Assembly: GCA_014773175.1 (NCBI GenBank)
Contig: VXCM01000418.1
Span: 62,001-126,000, forward strand
From: Lucifuga dentata
Taxonomy: Eukaryota > Chordata > Actinopteri > Ophidiiformes > Bythitidae
Length of the DNA: 64,000 bases
Direction of reading: 5' to 3'
In this document: piece by piece, positions 48,501-61,100 of the stretch
Position numbering within the stretch: the first letter of the stretch is position 1
How the letters are laid out: every line of letters begins with the position of its first letter
Translations under genes and position numbers: made by a program
The notes under the pieces: generated by a model
Databases searched by the model: none
The model's input: only the letters and a program-made list of their open reading frames with translations
Told to the model about the DNA's origin: nothing

Positions 48501-51500
48501 ATGTAAAATGAATTTCATGTCTTTTTATAATCTCTACTCGATTACAAACGGGGATTTAAATGGGGATAACGGCACACAGTTTCACTTTCAGTTCTCTCTC
48601 TAATGAAGTGTGAATGGAGTGCATTTAAAACTAAGAGGAGAGGAGTAGGGGAGAGGAGGAGAGTAGTAAAGGAGAGGAGAGGAGATGTTTTTGGGATGCA
48701 GCTTGAGACTTCATCATGACAGAATGTAAATGAGTTGCTGAAGCTGAGTTGTTGGTAACATCTGTGATGGTGTGTGTGTGTGGTTTTGGTTGTCATAGTT
48801 ACAGTATCCTGTGTACTGGGATCTCATGGAGTTCTGTGATGGATTCCGGAAGCTTCTCGATCACCTGCAGCTTGATAAGGTAATGCTGTTTTCCCATCAC
48901 TTTTTAGAGTGTATCATGTTTCATCTCCCTCTCTGGTTTGTCTAACATGATTTTTTTTCTTTTGCGTGTAAAAGGTTCATCTGTTCGGCGCATCTTTGGG
49001 TGGATTCTTGGCTCAGAAGTTTGCAGAATGCACGCACAAATCTCCCCGAGTTCATTCCCTGATGCTGTGTAACTCATTCAGCGACACCTCCATCTTTAAC
49101 CAGACATGGACAGCAAACAGGTAAATGCTTCACTAAAGCCTGCTTCACCTTCTTATATGATTTCATAACGTGTGTGGTTGTGTATTCCTCCTCAGCTTTT
49201 GGTTGATGCCAGCCTTCATGCTGAAGAAGATTGTTCTGGGGAACTTTGCTAAAGGACCCGTGGACCCTAAAATGGCAGATGCCATTGACTTCATGGTTGA
49301 CAGGGTAAATATTTACTGGATTTTATTTGTTTTGTGTGGAAATGTAACAAATCATGATGTGAGTTTGCTGATAAAGGACTCGTGCATAATGTTCCATCAC
49401 TAATACAGAATTATTTAAAGTCGTTCATGCATTCAAAGCTTTGTTGATTTTGAAAGATGTGGTCATGTTGCTATGGAGATTGTGGTTGTTTTCACAACTA
49501 CATGGTTCAATCGGACTAGGCTTAGTTTCTCTCGTCTGAACACCAAAGCAGTCACACTCAGACCGTTTAATTTAATCATTAATCAATTAATTAACCATTA
49601 ATCCACAGCACATCAACAGCATGTCTCAGATCCACAGCAAAATAAATCATGCCTTAAGCTCCGCCCCCACGTTGTGATTGGACCGTGTTTTCTTTTTCAT
49701 TCTGGCACTAATAACGCAGCTGCTTCAGAAAAAGAAATGAGAGGGCTTTGCATTTAGTATTAGCACATCTGTGCTGCCCCACGATGGACAAGAGTGAAAT
49801 GAAAAACTCCTGATCTTTTCTTTTCACCATACTGTGATTTGATTGTAATGTGGCATGAAAAATTCATGTCAGNAAAAAAAAAAAAAAAAATAATAAAGTT
49901 TGCACTATATCATATGTTTTTCACTTAATTATGACACAGTAAATGTGAGTATGGAAATGAAATACAAATGAAAGAATGTATTGTATTTCATAAATGTGTA
50001 TTATAGTTCACTCTATTTTTTATTTTAATTGTCTCCCTTATAATCCCTTATAATCCTCCATAGTTGTGTGATGTTGCTTTGTATTAATAAACTTGACTTG
50101 ATGTCCTTCAGTCGCAGCTTTCAGGAAATGTTGTGAGTCTGAGCGTCTGCTGTGTTTTTGTAGCTGGAGAGTCTGAACCAAAGCGAGCTGGCGTCCCGAC
50201 TCACGCTGAACTGTCAAAACTCTTACGTGGAGCCTCACAAAATAAAAGACGTTGCTGTGACCATTATAGATGTGAGTGTTGCCACTTTAAACGTTTCATT
50301 AAATGTTTCAGATTTCTTGTGCATTAGTGCAGGTTTACATGACAGTGATGTCTGTTTGAAGGTTTTCGATCAGAGCGCGCTCTCGCTGGAAGCTAAAGAG
50401 GAAATGTACAAACTGTATCCAAACGCCAGACGAGCTCATCTGAAAACAGGTGGGAACTTCCCCTACCTGTGTCGGAGTGCAGAGGTCAACCTGTACATCC
50501 AGGTAAGCAGCAACCTCACCTGGATGGATCATTAGGTATTTCATAGTTTCTCCTGCATGTAGACTTTAAGGTCTAAAGACTCCCACAGGTCAAAGGTCAC
50601 GATGGTGAGAGATTTGTGATGGAATCTTTGATCATCAATCCAAATGGTTATAAGATACAGCAGTTAAAAATATTCCCACAAAGATAACTCAAAGTGCTTT
50701 ACTTTACATAGAAATAAAAGACATGAAATTAAGACAAAAGAAATTAAAATATAAAATGGAATCAATGAAATGATTTTAAAATGTTAAAGAAAATTTAAAA
50801 CTATTAAACTGAAAGTTTAAGAGCTAAAAGAAGCCCAACAGTGCATACATAAATACTCTCAGCTTTAATAAATAAAAAGTGGTGAACAGAAACGTTTTCA
50901 GCCTTGATGTGAAAGACCTCAGTGTTGTGGCTGACCTCTGACCTTTAACGTTTGACCTTCTGGAAGCTTGTTCCAAATAACTGGTGCATAGAAACTAAAT
51001 GGCAGCTGTAAAATGCAAAGCTTAGTCTTCTGTTCATGTCGCCTGTCATGCAGACACGTTTGAGCAAATCATCAGACGACTCGCTTCAGCCCTGAAACTT
51101 TCAGCTCAGCTGAGTAGACTGCCGCTCAGTACAATTCAATGATTCAGCTTGATTCAGTACGATTTAGCTCAATTCAGGACGATTCAGCTCGATTCAGTCT
51201 CGTAGCAGGAAAGGTCTATTAAAGCTCAGTATGAGACAGAGACAAAAACTCTGACAGACATTTAGGAGCAAAGTCTGTTGGTTGTTTTGGTCCTTCCTGC
51301 TGGACGGCAACATTTTTCTGCCATATTGCTCCAACCAGAATCTCTTGAATGTGACCGTGGTCTAACATACAAAAATATTCTATTTAGTTCAATGTTGGAA
51401 CTAAGTCAGCAGTTTTTAGTCGATGATTGAATATAAAGTATTTTGTGAAGATTGTTTAGCGTAGAATTCTTGGTTTGGTTTTCTTCATGTTTGATGTATG

Positions 51501-51685
51501 ATGATCTGCGTGTTTTTCTGTCTTTAAATGCAATCTGATGCTCGTTCCTTCATTTCTAGATTCATTTGCGTCAGTTCCATGGAACAAGATACGCTGCCAT
51601 CAACCCCGCCATGGTGAGCGCCGAGGAGATGGAGGTCCAGGAGAGTCTCCCGGGCAACGATGAAGACACAGAGGACGAGCAATGA
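42528..51685 (+). CDS. spg21: Maspardin / SPG21 (acid cluster protein 33), eight coding exons
   Basis: Alpha/beta-hydrolase-fold protein of endosome/trans-Golgi membranes that binds the CD4 tail; loss causes Mast syndrome (SPG21) in humans. Exons: 42528-42590, 48211-48372, 48799-48879, 48975-49120, 49196-49304, 50164-50271, 50362-50502, 51560-51685; 936 nt, 311 aa (human 308), all phases consistent. Near-identical to human over most of its length: [10 protein letters not shown] start, [13 protein letters not shown] oxyanion region, nucleophile elbow GASLGG with Ser109, [14 protein letters not shown], and SYVEPHKI. It ends in a short acidic tail (NDEDTEDEQ). The start is the first ATG after an acceptor at 42513/42514. 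Intron 1 of the coding part (5.6 kb) is swollen by transposons. Poly(A) AATAAA at 52033-52038. Confidence 0.98.
43305..44090. mobile_element. Non-autonomous Tc1/mariner-like element with long TIRs
   Basis: Left end ACACTTGTGTTCAAAAGTCTGGAATCATCC… and right end …CAAATTTTTGAATGCTTTTGTAATTGTG pair as inverted repeats. Pairing continues ~200 bp inward (TTTCCTGT…TTTGAAAG; CATTTCCAGCACTAATAAACA). No transposase; in spg21. Confidence 0.75.
44570..44880 (+). mobile_element. ZBED/hAT transposase fragment, broken
   Basis: A frame reads [28 protein letters not shown], a BED zinc finger (C-x2-C…H pattern, last ligand lost). After a stop and frame change it reads [18 protein letters not shown], like the 'ENEGFKxLLxxLEPRY' start of the hAT domain. 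Dead copy in spg21 intron. Confidence 0.7.
45445..46220 (+). mobile_element. MITE family D, copy 1
   Basis: Shares ordered blocks, inverted, with 60830-61480: CCATGGTTTGGTTCAGTCAGAC, CTGAACACA, TGTTCAGATGAACA-type motif, AGCGTGTGCTTGTATGTTCTCAGCATGTTG, CACATCATGTGAAGCAA, GTTTTCTTGCTTTATGGATCAAATGA. Contains a GT microsatellite at ~45725-45752. No transposase. Confidence 0.75.
46687..46711. repeat. (GA)n microsatellite
   Basis: 12-13 AG units in spg21 intron. Confidence 0.95.
47150..47600 (+). mobile_element. LINE 3' tail (Rex-like)
   Basis: Carries a CAGACCTGGAATAACCTCCC (W-N-x-LP) remnant and AACTTTTAAGTCAAAGCTAAAAAC. It ends TGACATGCACTATACAAATAAAGTTGCCTTGCC, the usual fish LINE 3' end. 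Confidence 0.75.
47600..47945. repeat. Dispersed repeat B, copy 2
   Basis: Matches 9885-10230 (AAAAAACTCCCTAAAAAAAC, CTCAGGAGAGGTCATTCAAAG, ACAGACAAATTACAAAG…). Directly follows the LINE tail, so the two may be transcription units of one composite element. Confidence 0.7.
48379..48798. other. spg21 intron 2
   Basis: GA-rich patch (AGGAGAGGAG) at 48630-48690; otherwise featureless. Confidence 0.6.
49873..49891. repeat. Poly(A) tract beginning with N
   Basis: Single N followed by an A-run, in spg21 intron 5; likely assembly break. Confidence 0.85.
51123..51200. repeat. GATTCAGCTC minisatellite
   Basis: Six to seven units of ~10-20 bp based on AGTACGATTCAGCTCGATTC in spg21 last intron. Confidence 0.85.
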
Positions 51686-52102
51686 GAGTTGCGTTTCCGG
51701 CGTTCCTTCAGTCTGGCCTGTAAACAGCCCAGAGGCCCTGAACCTGACCACCGGTTTACCCCAGTCACCCATTGATCATTTCAAAGGAAGTTTGTCAGAT
51801 CATCACTGTGGCAGGCTTTTCAACGAATCGTCAATCAGAAAGTAAACTGATATTTTTTATTTTACAGATAAAGCAATATTTTGATATTCACTTCCTGTAC
51901 ATAAATAGTACTTTGTTGCTTTAAAATGACACTTTGCCTTACGTGGATGAATTTGATAAATATTGCTGTTGTTAATTGCCTGAATTATTTGTCTCAAATG
52001 TGTGTGTGCGTGTATATGTACAGAAAATGCATAATAAATATTCTGGTTAACGGTGTCTGCTGTTACCTGATTTCCTGTTTATCAGAACACATCAGTTGTT
52101 AA

Positions 52103-52390
52103 AGGACCACACCGATGGTTTTGCACGTTTGAGCCCAACAAATACATATGCATATAAAGCATAAAACTGTATTTTTAGTTTTCCTGTTACTCTAAATCCC
52201 CTAATTTTTCTAAATCAAATGTTCAGGTGATTCACCCACCTCAGAATTTAAATGTTTTCACTTGCTAACATGAGAAAGCGCTATCTTTTTAATACCTCTG
52301 TTAAAGCTATCGTCTCCTGGGACGATATTCCCTGACGGAGGCAAACATTTTTTCGATGTAGCTTTGTGTTGGATTGGTTAGATTAACTAA
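52103..52390. mobile_element. Foldback MITE family C, left half
   Basis: TTAA (52099-52102), then AGGACCACACCGATGGTTTTGC and left-arm sequence (TTTGAGCCCAACAAATACA). Right arm replaced by AT-rich DNA. Confidence 0.8.
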
Positions 52391-52515
52391 CTTCAACAAC
52401 AAATAATAATAAAATTAATTTATTTAATTTTAAATTTAATTTTAATTAAATTTTAATTTAATTAAATTTTAATTTAATTTTAATTTTTAAATTTTATTTA
52501 ATTTTAAAAAATGGC
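52390..52515. repeat. A/T-only low-complexity block (AATTTTAATT)n
   Basis: Alternating AATTTAATTTTAATT motifs with almost no G/C. Confidence 0.9.
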
Positions 52516-52827
52516 TTTTAATAAGCACATTTTATTCTGGGTCTTATCAAAAAATTTTGATAATGAGAAATCGTCCATCTGAATCAGCTTGCTGTGATAT
52601 TACTGTAAAATTAATACATTTACTAATGAGGATTCAAACCCTCTATTGATATAAATGTGGAACATATTAACATATTGCAGAAAGACAATATCTGAAGACA
52701 GTTTCTTCAAGTGACTTAAAACTTTGTTTTTTAGTTCCTTCTTTGAGTCAATTAACATTCCAGAAAGTGATATTGATTTTATATATTATCAGCCATTTTC
52801 CCTTTTTGACCTTATGTAATATACATA

Positions 52828-54445
52828 CAGTGCCACGATAAAGTATTGGCACCCTCAGGTCCAGGCATTATTTATTTAATTTTTATTCAAGTTGCAAATA
52901 GTAGGGTTGTCATAACTTTAAACAAACATTCAAATGTTCAAAACAAACGTATGTACAAGTGCAAATTGCTATACCTTAACAAGAAAAGTGCAAAAACAAC
53001 TTTAGTTCAAAAAGCCATGTGAAAAAGTATTGGCACCCTATAGGAGATAGTCCCCAAAAATGGAGCATGTCTTAACAATAAAATGGCAAGTGTTCTTTAA
53101 CAAAAAAGCTTCACTGAATTAACATGCAACATGTCCCTTTGCAATAGGCAAATCTTATGATGCTGGAAAACAGCTCATTTTGAATCTTAGTTCCATGTGC
53201 AAAAGCAGAGCCAATGGCGAAACAAAAAGAACTGTCTAGTGATCTGAGAGAGAGATGCTTCTTATCAGTCTGGAAATGGGTACAAAGCAATTTCAAAGAT
53301 GCTGGATATACCTGTATCCACTGTCAGAGCAATTATTAAAAAGTATGAACAGCATTGTACAACTGCATCACTCCCTCGATCTGGTCGCCCAAAGAAAATT
53401 TCAAGCAGAGAGAAATACGCTCAAGAACATTGCCGCTAACCCTAGACTAACATCTAAAGACATCCAGAAGTCTCTTGCAGCTGCTGATGTTCATGTTCAT
53501 GACAGCACAGTGAGGAAACTACTCAGCAAAAATGGGATTCATGGATGTGTTGCCAGGAAGATTCCAGCAATATTCTTTCGAAAAAGAATATTGCTGCTCG
53601 ACTACAATTTGTGAAAGAGTATATTGGAAAACCTGAAGCATTCTGGAGGTCAATTTTGTGGTCAGACGAATCAAAAATTGAACTTTTTGGCAGAAATGAA
53701 AATCGCTATGTCTGGAGGAAAGCCAACACTGCATTTCTGAAAAAGAACCTGGTTCCGACTGTAAAACACGGTGGTGGGAGTATTCTTGTTTGGGCCTGTT
53801 TTGCTGCAGGAGGGCCTGGAAACCTTACAGTAATTGACAGCTTGATGAATTCATCTGTCTATCAAAGCATATTAGATGAACATGTCAAGGTCTCTGCCAG
53901 AAAGCTTTACCTGGGTACCAAGTGGATACTACAACAAGACAATGATCCGAAGCATTCCAGCAAGTCAACAGTGGAATGGCTGCAGAAGAAAAGAACAAAA
54001 GTTCTCCCATGGCCCAGTCAGAGCTCAGACTTGAACCCAATCGAGATGCTGTGGCAAGATCTCAAGGCAGCTGTTCTCCAAAGGAAGCCATCCAACCTAA
54101 CTCAGCTGAAGCAGTACTGCGTGGAAGAATGGGCAAAAATTTCTCCATCTCAATGTGAAAAACTAATCAGTGGTTACAAGAAACGGCTTGAAGAGTTTAT
54201 TCTAGCAAAAGGAGGTGCAACAAGTTACTAATACTAACTGGGTGCCAAAACTTTTTCACACCGCTTTTTGAACTAAAGTTGTTTTGTGCACTTTTCTTGT
54301 TAAGGTATAGCAATTTGCACTTGTACATATGTTTGTTTTGAACATTTGACTGTTTAAGTTATGACAACCCTATTGTTTGCAACTTGAATAAAAATTAAAT
54401 AAATAATGCCTGGACCTGAGGGTTCAATACTTTTTCACAGCACTG
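52828..54445 (+). mobile_element. Tc1/mariner transposon, full length with broken transposase
   Basis: Inserted at TA (52826-52827; 54446-54447). Outer ends CAGTGCCACG…/…GCACTG. Terminal inverted repeats are ~210 bp and each contains a second direct copy of AAAAAGTATTGGCACCC, the IR/DR layout. Transposase reads + from ATG at ~53215 with frameshifts near 53255-53260, ~53430 and ~53560. From 53620 to 54231 it is continuous with ILWSDESKIELFG, LQQDNDPKHSS and SSDLNPIEMLW, so all three catalytic acidic residues of the DD34E type are present. Non-functional as read, but still recognisable over its full length. Confidence 0.95.
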
Positions 54446-55197
54446 TAGACATTTGTGCTGATGATGATAACAGAGAATCTCTATTCAATCATACAATATA
54501 CTGTATATAGAAACATTAGATAGTAACAAACAGAACAGTTAGAAGCATCCATCAGACTGCAGCTTTTAACAGCATCATTTAATCTTCAGAAAATTCTGCA
54601 CTTTTACAGTTTCCACAAACTCAGAATCTGACTTGACTCTGAAATATCTTATTTTATGTTCGCACATGTTCTACAAATGTGAAAATTAATACTTGTAAGA
54701 TTTTCCTCAACCACAAAATACGCGACTCACTTTCTAAAAACCACCCGAGGCACCGCATAAATGTCTCAGTCATCTCAATTATATAATCACCCATCATAAC
54801 TAAAGAAAAAAAGGGTTTCTGTGAATAACTTGAACTTATTTCTATTGTTTAAACAAGCCACCACCTCATAGATAACACAGTTTATTACATCTCTGTCTAA
54901 ACACCAAAGTTACAACGTGCCAAGTGTGCTTCAAACTAACTGTTAAAAATATTCTTAAAAACATTTAATGATGCATTTAGGAACCCAAAGGATAAATAAG
55001 ATAAAAGAACTTGTGCAAGTTCAGAAGTTGGGATTCATTCACCATTTTAACTTTTTTCTTTCTGAAATAAATGTTAATCATGTCAGTTGACAGCAAAAAT
55101 TATTTTCCAGCAATATTTATTTCATGACAAACAAAGTATGAACCCGTCATAAAATAATTATTGCTTGATGGAAAGCTGCATCATCTTAAAGGTTCTT
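54446..55197. other. Intergenic region spg21 / shcbp1
   Basis: AT-rich; no gene. On minus, AATAAA at ~55113-55119 is a probable shcbp1 poly(A) signal ~80 nt after its stop. Confidence 0.55.
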
Positions 55198-58100
55198 TCA
55201 GTAGAAGAAGGTGCCAAAGTCGCCCTGGCCGTTCCGTCTGAACTGGTTTCCCTGGATGGACGTAAAGATCTGCAGGTCCGTCAGACCCTGAACGGCTCGG
55301 CTACACGACGCGTCCTTGTTTCTGCTCAGCTGCCGACAAAGACGCCACTTCCTGCCTGAGGAGGCGTTAACTTCACCATCCACGCCGCTGTTGGTCTCTG
55401 TGGACTCAGGCGGAATGTCTGCTGTGTTGTTGCAGGTCGGAATCGTTGACGGTGGGGTGAGAGCGTCGTCATTGGCAGTAAACTCGTCTGTAGCGATGGT
55501 GCGAGGATGTGCGGCAGTGCCCTGCAGACGCTCTTCAGCCTGGTCTTTCTCAGCCTCGTCTGCAGAAAATGAAAACTTTTTGTCTTTCTGCAGAGGCTCC
55601 ATTTACAATATATATATGAGAAGTCCCTTAAATCAAATCAAAATATATCAGCAAAAGTCATGTGACAACACTCTCTTTGCTCAATGGTCAGAAATAGAAA
55701 GGAGAAAAAAATCAAAGCGTTTGCTCATGTATTTTGGTTTGATTGGAAGTTTTCCTGTGTGAAACTGAACCAAACAAAGCGGTAAAAGCAGCAATGTAGC
55801 CTGATTCAGACCAGAGTAAACGATCTGCAGAGCAAGAACACAATGAAGTCATAATGTAGCTAACAGCACATTCTGATCCTACCTTGGGTTTTGTGGCGCT
55901 GCGCTGGGTTCTGGTCTTGGCTGCTGGGCTTCACCAGGATCACGCCGTAGCCTTCGTTGTTGTGGATCACGTTGTTTTCCATGACGATGGACGGCATCAC
56001 GTCCAGCTCGTCTGCAAAGTCCTGGAGAGGCAGAGAACACGAACCCTCAACGCGTCATGACCTCATGCTGATTTTGCATGTTTGATCCCAATAAATACAA
56101 CCTGCATACATACATACACGTTACTGCCAGCCATTTTTCAAAGCATGCTACTGGAACGGTAAATATTAGAACTGTTTTTCCTACCTTCCAGACTCACACT
56201 GGTTTCAGTTCATTCCAGTATGATATAAAAATCAACTTGTAGAGACTTGAAATGTGCTTTGAAATAAATAATCCATCACAACAAGCTAAACGTCTATTAA
56301 ATTTTTTTGTCAAAGTTAACTTTATTTAATTGGTCCAACACAGAGCTGGGCAAAAGACGATGTATGTCTCCACCAGGAAATTTCAGGAGAAGACTGGCTT
56401 TTACTAAGAAACTAAAATGACCATGTCTTCTACAATCATTCATAAGTGCTACCTGGTGAATTATTGAATTTTAAGGTGCGTGTCAACCTGAACATTTGAT
56501 TAAGGAGATTTGTCAAAATAACACAAAAACTAAAATATGGTTTTATGTTTTGGAAACTGTTTCTCAGTATTTTATGCATGCGCTTGTGTACTGGACACAA
56601 TTAACACACACATTAAACATGCAAAATCACCTGTCCAGCACTGTCATGATTATTTGATGGATTATGTATCTCAAGCATATTTTAAGACTCTTTGATTTTT
56701 ANCCAGCACTGTCATGATTATTTGATGGATTATGTATCTCAAGCATATTTTAAGACTCTTTGATTTTTATGTAATATTAGAATGAACTGAAACCAATGGT
56801 GGGATGGAAAGTAGGAAGAATTATTCTAATATTTAACTGCTCCAGTAGTATGTTTTGGAAGACGGTTTCCAGTAATACAGCCTGTATGCAGGTTGTATTT
56901 ATTGGGCTCAAAGATGCTAAATCACCGGAATGGTCCTTTAACAGTTGAATATCAGTGGTTAGCTGATTGAAATTTGAAAATCTAATAAAAGTTTTTATTT
57001 GTGTTGTAATTGGGGTTTTTGTTTTTTTTTTTTTTAGATTTTTATGCACAGAGCTAGTTTGTTTCTGGGGTCTTTGTTGTTTGATAGCTATGATATCTTG
57101 ATTCAAAGTCTAACATGGAAGAAACTGAGTTTAAACCACAACATCTCCTCTTAACAATGGAGAGTGTTTGGTGACAGGAAGTGATGCGCCTCCAGGGCCT
57201 TTAGCTGCTTTCAGACAATCTGGAGTTTCTGGCGTCGTCTCTGTTAAACTGCTGCTTTTGGTTTCCTTTACAATAAAAAACCAGGAAGTCTCAGTTCAAA
57301 CATGCAGAACCTTTATGGGCAGACGCTCACGTGATTGATGCACAAGTTACACACAAAACATGTAACGTCAGAGCAGCATGTGTCTTCGCTGACAACGTGA
57401 CGCATTTATTAACTGTTGTGCCATGAAGGAAGAGTTACAGAAATGTTATAGGTCGTACACAAACGTGACTGTGGATCCTTTTCAAACATGAAGCTGAAGT
57501 GTTACATTAACAGCAAATTAACAGAAGGAGCTTCTGTTCGTTGAATTCGCTTATTTCCTCTGTTCTCACCTTGATGAGGATTCCATCCTTACAGTGGTGG
57601 ATGCCGTTTCCCACCAGGCTGCAAACACTGCCGGGATAAATCTCCACACCCGCCCCCTTCATTAACACATACACACTAATCAACACATCAACTCATTGAT
57701 AGAGATATTTTCATTCAGGTTAGACTAATAATTAACATCCAGGCGTTTCAGCATGAGCGTATCTGTGAAATATCAGGTTGTCATCATGAGGGGAAACTAA
57801 CTGTTGCAGGTATGACGTGTGAATAACCTGACAGAAGGAAAGGTTGGTGCGTCTCACCTTGGAGCCGTACAGGTCACACATGTTCATGCTGAGGTGGGCA
57901 GATGTTCGGACGATGACGCCGGTGGTCTCACACTGCAGCACGCAGTTCTCCAGGCTCAGATTCCCCTGACGCACGCCTGAGCAGGAGACAGAAAAAAAAA
58001 AAAAAANAAAAAACCACGCCTCAATAAAACGCACCAGCCATAAGCAGCTGTTGTAGATGTGAGGCAGTGACGCTGCGTCAACATGGAGATGAAAACACAA

Positions 58101-61100
58101 CACAGTCTGACGCTAAATCTGACGGTGCTGCTACAAACTAAACCATAAAGCAACCAATAGGAACACAGCGTGACAATGAGGCTCAAACATGTAATCAAAT
58201 AATCATTAAAACTCTCCATTTCTCATTTCAATAAACTGTATGGATGATAGACAGAGAGACAGAGTGAGAGACAGAAAGAGACAGAGAGAGAGAGAGAGAG
58301 ACAGAAAGAGAGAGACAAAGGGAGAAAGAGACAGACAAAGACAGAGCCAGAGAGAAACAGAGTGAGAGAGAGAGACAAAGAGAAAAACAGAAAGAGAGAG
58401 AGAAAGAGACAGACAGGGACAGACAGAGACATGGGTACCAATACAAAACTGTTCAGTGTTGAATCTCTTGAATGCTGTTATGTCAAAAATACGTTCAGAT
58501 ATCAGGATATTATTATTATGATTTTTTCTTCACTTTACAAACCTTTTGCCAACCAATGTTTGTAAACCCTTACAAACATTGATTTTTCCTGATAAAAACA
58601 CTCACACAGAATTCCTTCAATAGCATCGTGCTGAATGAACTTGATGTTGGAGATTTTCACGTCGGATCCTGTGGATTCAACAAACGAGTCGCCTTTGCTT
58701 TTCTTCTCGATCACGACTTCATCAGGAAGCCCGAAGCCTGAAAAACAAGAAAAGCAACTCACGATCAAATGTCACTTTTTCACCTTTAAGTCACAAAATT
58801 AAAAAAACAAGTCAGAAACCTTGGTGTGGTTATGGACGCAGAGCTAAACTTTAACAGCCACATCAAGACAATCACAGTCAGCGCACCATCACCTTCAAAA
58901 CAGATGAAGAGGATTTATGTCTCAGCAAGACCTAGAGACACAGGCCTGTTAAAAAGCTGCAGCTCATTCACACACTGCTGCTGCAGCTCTGACTGAAACT
59001 CTAACCATCCTCACATCCCTGACCTGCTGCCTGCGTCACACGACCCATTTTAAAATGCTCTTCCTGCTTTATGAAGCTCTGCAGCACGTCTGCTTCTGCT
59101 TTCTGTTCCCAGAGTCAGAACAAACACAGTGAGGCAGCATTTAGGCTGGATTTACACTACAAGTCTTGATGCCCATTTCCGATTTTCTGCCTATATCTGA
59201 TTTTTTGTTCAGCGCATTTACATTTTCTTTTTTAAGGGGCTCATATCTGATTCCTGTATTTACCAGCAGGATGCAGCTGCACATGCGCACATTTCTGAGA
59301 CGGATGAAAACAAAACGCTTCAGTGGATGAGAGAACTGTTTAAAAATANATGCGCACATTTCTGAGACGGATGAAAACAAAACGCTTCAGTGGATGAGAG
59401 AACTGTTTAAAAATACCATCAGCAGGTTAAAACTTTAACATGCAGAAACATCTGATATGTTGTGTGAGCGTTTATCTCTCCTATCGGGACATGTAGTTTC
59501 AGCAGGCGTATGTTCATCGGTTAATCACGGAGGAGAAGCGGGTGGAGTTTTGCTGTAACGGCAACTGTCACACTAACACATCTATTTGACAAACACACAT
59601 CAGCATGTCTGATATGTGTAGTATGTCGTCCATTTCTGTTTACAGAGAGTGGTCATTGTATTGATCACTTACATCATCCATATGCAGATAAGATAGTACA
59701 TGATGTCAGAATGGGAAGGAAATTCTGATCTGTGTATTTAGACAGCAGTTATATTGGCGGATATCCGATATATATCTGATTTATTTCCACATATTGAAGT
59801 GGCCCAAATCGGATCTGAGCATATCCGATTTCAAGTGGCTTTTTACCATTTACATCTTCAGGAAACATATCCGATATGTGTCACATGCAAAAAAAGGTCG
59901 CCATGTGCGTGGTCATGTAAATCCAGCCTTAGTGTCTCTGAACAAACTTCCACAACATCTCAGCTCTGCTGCAACTGGAAACTCCTTTAAAACCAGGCTT
60001 TTTCCTCTTTAGCACTGCTTTTAGTTAAACCTGCATTGAAATTCAATCTGGTGCCAAATAATTCTGCACTGTAATAATAATTTGCACAACAAATATAATT
60101 TCATTTTATCTTATTTTAATTTTTTTTATGTTTTCTCTTATTTTATTTTCCTCTTCTTTGTATTTTAAATGTTGTTTCAATGCATTTCACCTTGTGTAAA
60201 GCACTTCGCCTTACATGCTGCATCAGCATCAGTCCCCACAGGTGGGGTGTGGGTGTGGGTGGAGGGTGCATCAAGGCCAGGAAAGGTCTGGCATCATTTA
60301 GGATGAGGTCAGGGAAGGAATTACACTCTTTGTCTTTCTCCCCAACCCAGAAACAGATTATACCAACCCCACCCCCCTACCCTGAGCCATGGTTGGTGTG
60401 ATTGTACCTGTACTCAACCACACCTGCTTTCCAGGTTCCTGGTTTAGATCAGATCCACTTGAGTTCAGAAATGTGAGTTACCAGAATTCTCAGCTTATTT
60501 TAGCATCACAGCCAGACACACATTTACCTTCCATGTTGATGGAGTCTGGTAGGATGATGGAGCTGGTGACACTGTAGCGGCCCGGAAGAACAACGACTAC
60601 ATCACCCTGATGACACGAGTCCACCGCCAACACAGGATCTCTGTGGAACTACACACACACACACACACACACACACAGTTANATCTCTGTGGAACTACAC
60701 ACACACACACACACACACACAGTTACCTCATATGATTGAGATTTTCTTAAATTTATGTCAAAACAAAAAGATATGAATGTGAACACTTAGTTATAAAGTT
60801 CTTCCTTCTGTGCAAATGAGGGTGGAAACAAAATGTTCACTGTGGGTGTTTTCAGTGGTTCGTTTGCTCACAGGAAGTAGCAAAAACAGGAAGTAGTTTC
60901 CTATGGTGAAACTAAATAAGATGAACAAAGATGAATGTGGATCCTTTCCTAGTCATAGCTTCATTTGATCCATAAAGAAAGAAAACTATGAGAGCAGAAG
61001 TTGAATTTGACTTCAAGACGTGTGGAAAACCACATTTGCTTCACATGATGTGAACAGGTGCTGCCTTCAGATGCTGAACAGAACGGAGCAACATGCTGAG

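Noticed and set aside
58223..58446. Leu/Ser/Cys-rich minus frames resembling signal/membrane proteins
   Set aside because: Translation of the GAGACA simple repeat.
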